From Chloroflexota bacterium (GTDB taxonomy: Bacteria > Chloroflexota > Anaerolineae > Anaerolineales > UBA11579), in NCBI GenBank assembly GCA_003250455.1, contig QKGK01000550.1, positions 1-16,017 on the forward strand: 16,017 bases of DNA, read 5' to 3'. A model generated the notes under the pieces. That model made no database searches, was not told the DNA's origin, and saw only the letters and a list, made by a program, of their open reading frames with translations. This document shows, piece after piece, positions 13,776-16,017 of the stretch (positions are counted from its first letter, which is position 1; each line of letters opens with the position of its first letter). Both the position numbers and the translations under genes were made by a program.

Positions 13776-14987
13776 ATGCAGCTGACCCGCCTATCCCTCA
13801 CCAACTTCAGGAACTTCGCGCGCATGGACGTATTCGTCCCGGACGGCACTATCCTGATCGTGGGGGATAACGCCCAGGGCAAAACCAGCATCCTCGAAGC
13901 GATCTATTTCCTGGCAACGCTTTCCTCCTTCCATGCCGGCAGCGACCGGGAGATGATCAACCTGATCGCCGGGCAGGAAAAGCTGGCCGTCGCCCGCATC
14001 GTGGGTGAATTTAAAAAAGGCAAGTCCAGCCACCGGCTGGAAGTGCGCATCATCCAGGAAAAGAATGGCAACGGCGGACGCGTGCGCAAGGAAGTGCTGC
14101 TGGACGGTGTCAAGAAGCGCTCCCGCGAGGCCATCGGCGCCTTTAATGCCGTGCTGTTCCTCCCCCAGATGATGCAGGTGATCGAAGGGCCGCCCGACGA
14201 GCGCCGCCGCTACCTGGATATGGCCATCAGCCAGGTGGTGCCGCAGGCCGCCTCCGCTCTGCTGGAATACAGCAAAGTGGTCTCCCAGCGCAATGCCCTG
14301 CTCAAAAAGCTGGCCGAGACCGGCGGCAACCCGGACCAGCTGGACTTCTGGGACGAGCGGCTGGCCAAACGCGGCGCAGAGATCATCCACCAGCGCATCC
14401 ACACCATCCAGGAACTCGACCTGATTGCCGGGCGCATCCACCACGAGATCACCGGCGGCAATGAAGTGCTGCGGCTGGACTACCGCCCCGCCTTCGACCC
14501 GATGCCCGCTCCCGCAAACCAGCCTGCCCTGCTCTACTCCCCGCCCAACCGCTCCCAGATCACGGTGGAGAAGATCGAGTCCGGTTTCCTCCAGGCGCTG
14601 AAGGACAACCGCCGGATGGAGATCGCCCGCGGTGTGACCACCATCGGCCCGCACCGGGATGACCTCAGCTTCATCAGCAACGGCATGGATTTGGGCACCT
14701 ACGGCTCCCGCGGCCAGGTGCGCACCGCCATGATGACCATGAAACTGGCCGAGATGCACTGGATGCGGGAAAAGACCGGCTACTGGCCGGTGCTGCTGCT
14801 GGACGAGGTGCTGGCCGAGCTGGATGAACACCGCCGTGCTGACCTGATGGGCCGCGTCTCGCAGAGCAACCAGTCCCTGCTCACCACCACCGATGTGGGC
14901 CTGTTCGACCCCGACCGGATTGCCGGATGGCAGCAGTGGCAGATCCGCGCCGGCACCCTCACCGAGGAAAAGCCCGAGGAAGTGTAA
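13776..14987 (+). CDS. recF: DNA replication and repair protein RecF
   Basis: RecF is an SMC-like ATPase that works with RecO and RecR to load RecA at stalled forks and gaps. The 403 residues are slightly longer than the usual 360-380. Walker A GDNAQGKTS (30-38), the ABC-type signature YGSRGQ (309-314) and Walker B VLLLDEVLAELD (339-350) are all present, and the N-terminus MQLTRLSLTNFRNF is typical. The start lies 7 nt after def and has no Shine-Dalgarno sequence, so translation likely depends on def (coupling). In many bacteria recF follows dnaA and dnaN; here neither is present, so this copy sits away from that cluster. Nothing points to decay. Confidence 0.95.
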   Translation: MQLTRLSLTNFRNFARMDVFVPDGTILIVGDNAQGKTSILEAIYFLATLSSFHAGSDREMINLIAGQEKLAVARIVGEFKKGKSSHRLEVRIIQEKNGNGGRVRKEVLLDGVKKRSREAIGAFNAVLFLPQMMQVIEGPPDERRRYLDMAISQVVPQAASALLEYSKVVSQRNALLKKLAETGGNPDQLDFWDERLAKRGAEIIHQRIHTIQELDLIAGRIHHEITGGNEVLRLDYRPAFDPMPAPANQPALLYSPPNRSQITVEKIESGFLQALKDNRRMEIARGVTTIGPHRDDLSFISNGMDLGTYGSRGQVRTAMMTMKLAEMHWMREKTGYWPVLLLDEVLAELDEHRRADLMGRVSQSNQSLLTTTDVGLFDPDRIAGWQQWQIRAGTLTEEKPEEV

Positions 14988-15025
14988 ATTTCCCGTAAGC
15001 TCATATCTCCCTCAGACAAAATTCA

Positions 15026-15055
15026 ACCACAGATAGACACAGATGCACACGGATG
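15026..15055. repeat. Three-unit 10-nt imperfect repeat
   Basis: Three adjacent 10-mers follow the pattern nnCACAGATn, with the last reading CACACGGATG. Similar CCACAGAT-type short-period runs are, from memory, common between genes in environmental bacteria. No function is known. Confidence 0.5.
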
Positions 15056-15234
15056 GTGATGTAAAAAAAAGCTGTTGTCAGGGTTATCCATCGGACATAC
15101 CCTTGCTCCCAACATGGTTACCCGGCTCTTGGTGACTATCCGACGATCTGACAAACGACTACCAGACTAAGTGTAGGCAAATCGTGGGCAAATCGGGGGG
15201 AAAGAACTACGCCTGCCATCCCGTCCATTTGATT

Positions 15235-15852
15235 ATGCAGAAAAAGAAACGTCTCTCCTGGTGGATCCGGATTCCCCTGGTTCTTGCCGTGGCCGCGTCC
15301 ATCTGGCTGGGCATCATTGGAACACAGGTCCTTATAACCGCCAGCCAATCCAGCGCCAGCCCCGCCGATGCAGCCATTGTGCTCGGTGCGGCCGTGTATC
15401 GTGACCACCCATCCCCCGTGTACCGCGAGCGCATCAACCACGCCATCGAGCTGTACCAGCAGGGGCAGGTGGATGCCATTATCTTCACCGGCGGGTTGGG
15501 GTCGGGAGACGAGATCAGCGAGGGCGACGCCGGGCGGGAATATGCCCTGGCTGCCGGGGTACCGGATGCTGCCATCTTTGTCGAGAACACTTCCAGGAAC
15601 ACCGTCGAAAACCTGGCAAACAGCCTGCCGATCCTGGAAGCGCAGGGTTTTGAAACTGTCCTGCTGGTCAGCGACCCGCTGCATATGTACCGGGCGATCC
15701 TCACCGCCGAAGACCTCGGCCTGGATGCTGAATCTTCCCCCACCACCACCTCACGCTACCGCAGCCTGCGCACCCAGACTCAGTTCCTCTTCCGGGAGAT
15801 CTACTTCCTGGCGATGTACCGCATCCTTACCGGGGTGATCGCGTTGGTGTAG
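15235..15852 (+). CDS. DUF218 (SanA/YdcF-like) membrane-anchored protein
   Basis: A 205-residue protein with a basic N-terminus (MQKKKR), one membrane helix (about 12-36) and a DUF218 domain outside the membrane. Family marks are DAAIVLGA (45-52), FTGG (84-87), ENTSRNTVENL (117-127) and SDPLHMYRA (146-154). SanA and YdcF relatives affect envelope integrity and vancomycin sensitivity in enterobacteria, with unknown chemistry. I prefer the ATG at 15235 because the basic-then-hydrophobic segment begins there; an in-frame GTG at 15184 would add 17 residues with no homologous look. Neither start has a ribosome-binding site. It follows recF by about 250 nt of mostly non-coding DNA, so it is probably a separate unit. 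Confidence 0.85.
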   Translation: MQKKKRLSWWIRIPLVLAVAASIWLGIIGTQVLITASQSSASPADAAIVLGAAVYRDHPSPVYRERINHAIELYQQGQVDAIIFTGGLGSGDEISEGDAGREYALAAGVPDAAIFVENTSRNTVENLANSLPILEAQGFETVLLVSDPLHMYRAILTAEDLGLDAESSPTTTSRYRSLRTQTQFLFREIYFLAMYRILTGVIALV

Positions 15853-15856
15853 GGGG

Positions 15857-15891
15857 ACAGTTCACAGTTGACAGTAAACAGCTCACAGTTT
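15857..15891. repeat. Tandem heptamer repeat, five units
   Basis: Five contiguous 7-mers of consensus ACAGTTN begin 5 nt after the DUF218 stop codon. Units 1, 2 and 5 keep ACAGTT; unit 3 is ACAGTAA and unit 4 ACAGCTC. The strict 7-nt register rules out random similarity. Tandem heptamers occur between genes in cyanobacteria and other phyla. Confidence 0.7.
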
Positions 15892-16017
15892 ATGAATTCA
15901 GCCATCCAGGATAACCATTAAAAAATCACAGATAAAATTAAAAGAACCTGATTACAGGAAATTTCAGTTGGTTGCGCTGCTCAATCATTTTCAGGGGATT
16001 TCTCGCTAACGTTTCCA

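Noticed and set aside
13791..14831. Long minus-strand frame opposite recF
   Set aside because: Gly/His/Val-rich composition typical of antisense frames in GC-rich genes; no start signals.
15938..16017. Minus-strand frame open to the right edge, ending in a TAA at 15938-15940
   Set aside because: Only 26 codons are visible and an open frame of this length is expected by chance; it could be the end of a gene outside the window, but this cannot be supported.
1..16017. CRISPR array, tRNA/rRNA genes, transposase or prophage
   Set aside because: No regularly spaced long repeats, no cloverleaf or rRNA-like sequence recognised, and no transposase or phage protein among the frames.

Overview
The window carries dense, mostly short operons with moderately GC-rich coding sequence and AT-rich promoters. 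The gene set (SPFH protein with two N-terminal helices, PyrK-like ferredoxin-domain protein, CRP-domain/PH-domain membrane protein, def-recF pair, a selenocysteine-containing SelD) looks most like a member of Chloroflexota, probably Anaerolineae. This is an impression from gene content and protein style; no rRNA or other phylogenetic marker was available to test it.

Layout. 1-402: no supported gene, but a near-consensus promoter firing leftward off the window, a dRS3-like palindrome and a bidirectional terminator. 403-1640 (minus): a 65-residue conserved protein with a strong promoter and an operator-like dyad, a ferritin, and a 45-residue two-helix membrane peptide with its own promoter. 1696-4015 (minus): selD and an SPFH/band-7 gene, each followed by an intrinsic terminator. 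4241-4942 (plus): a PyrK-like Fe-S protein. 5163-9059 (minus): a three-gene operon of phosphohexomutase, MBOAT O-acetyltransferase and SGNH-type membrane-anchored partner, pointing to acetylation of an exported polysaccharide. 9198-11887 (plus): an alpha/beta hydrolase and a membrane protein with a cyclic-nucleotide-type sensor domain. 11974-12885 (minus): a zinc-free MDR oxidoreductase with a 13-bp inverted repeat in its upstream region. 13199-15852 (plus): peptide deformylase, RecF and a DUF218 (SanA/YdcF-like) envelope protein. The tail holds short-period repeats.

The best result is that selD is longer than a standard gene caller would show. Its true start is at 2847, with an in-frame TGA at 2773-2775 exactly where SelD proteins carry the catalytic Cys/Sec, followed by a bacterial SECIS-like hairpin. 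The selenium-donor enzyme is therefore itself a predicted selenoprotein, so the organism should decode UGA as selenocysteine.

A second theme is two modes of translation start. Eight genes have clear Shine-Dalgarno sequences. Three (4241, 10166, 13199) have none and instead carry a -10 hexamer 6-7 nt before the ATG, the geometry of leaderless mRNAs.
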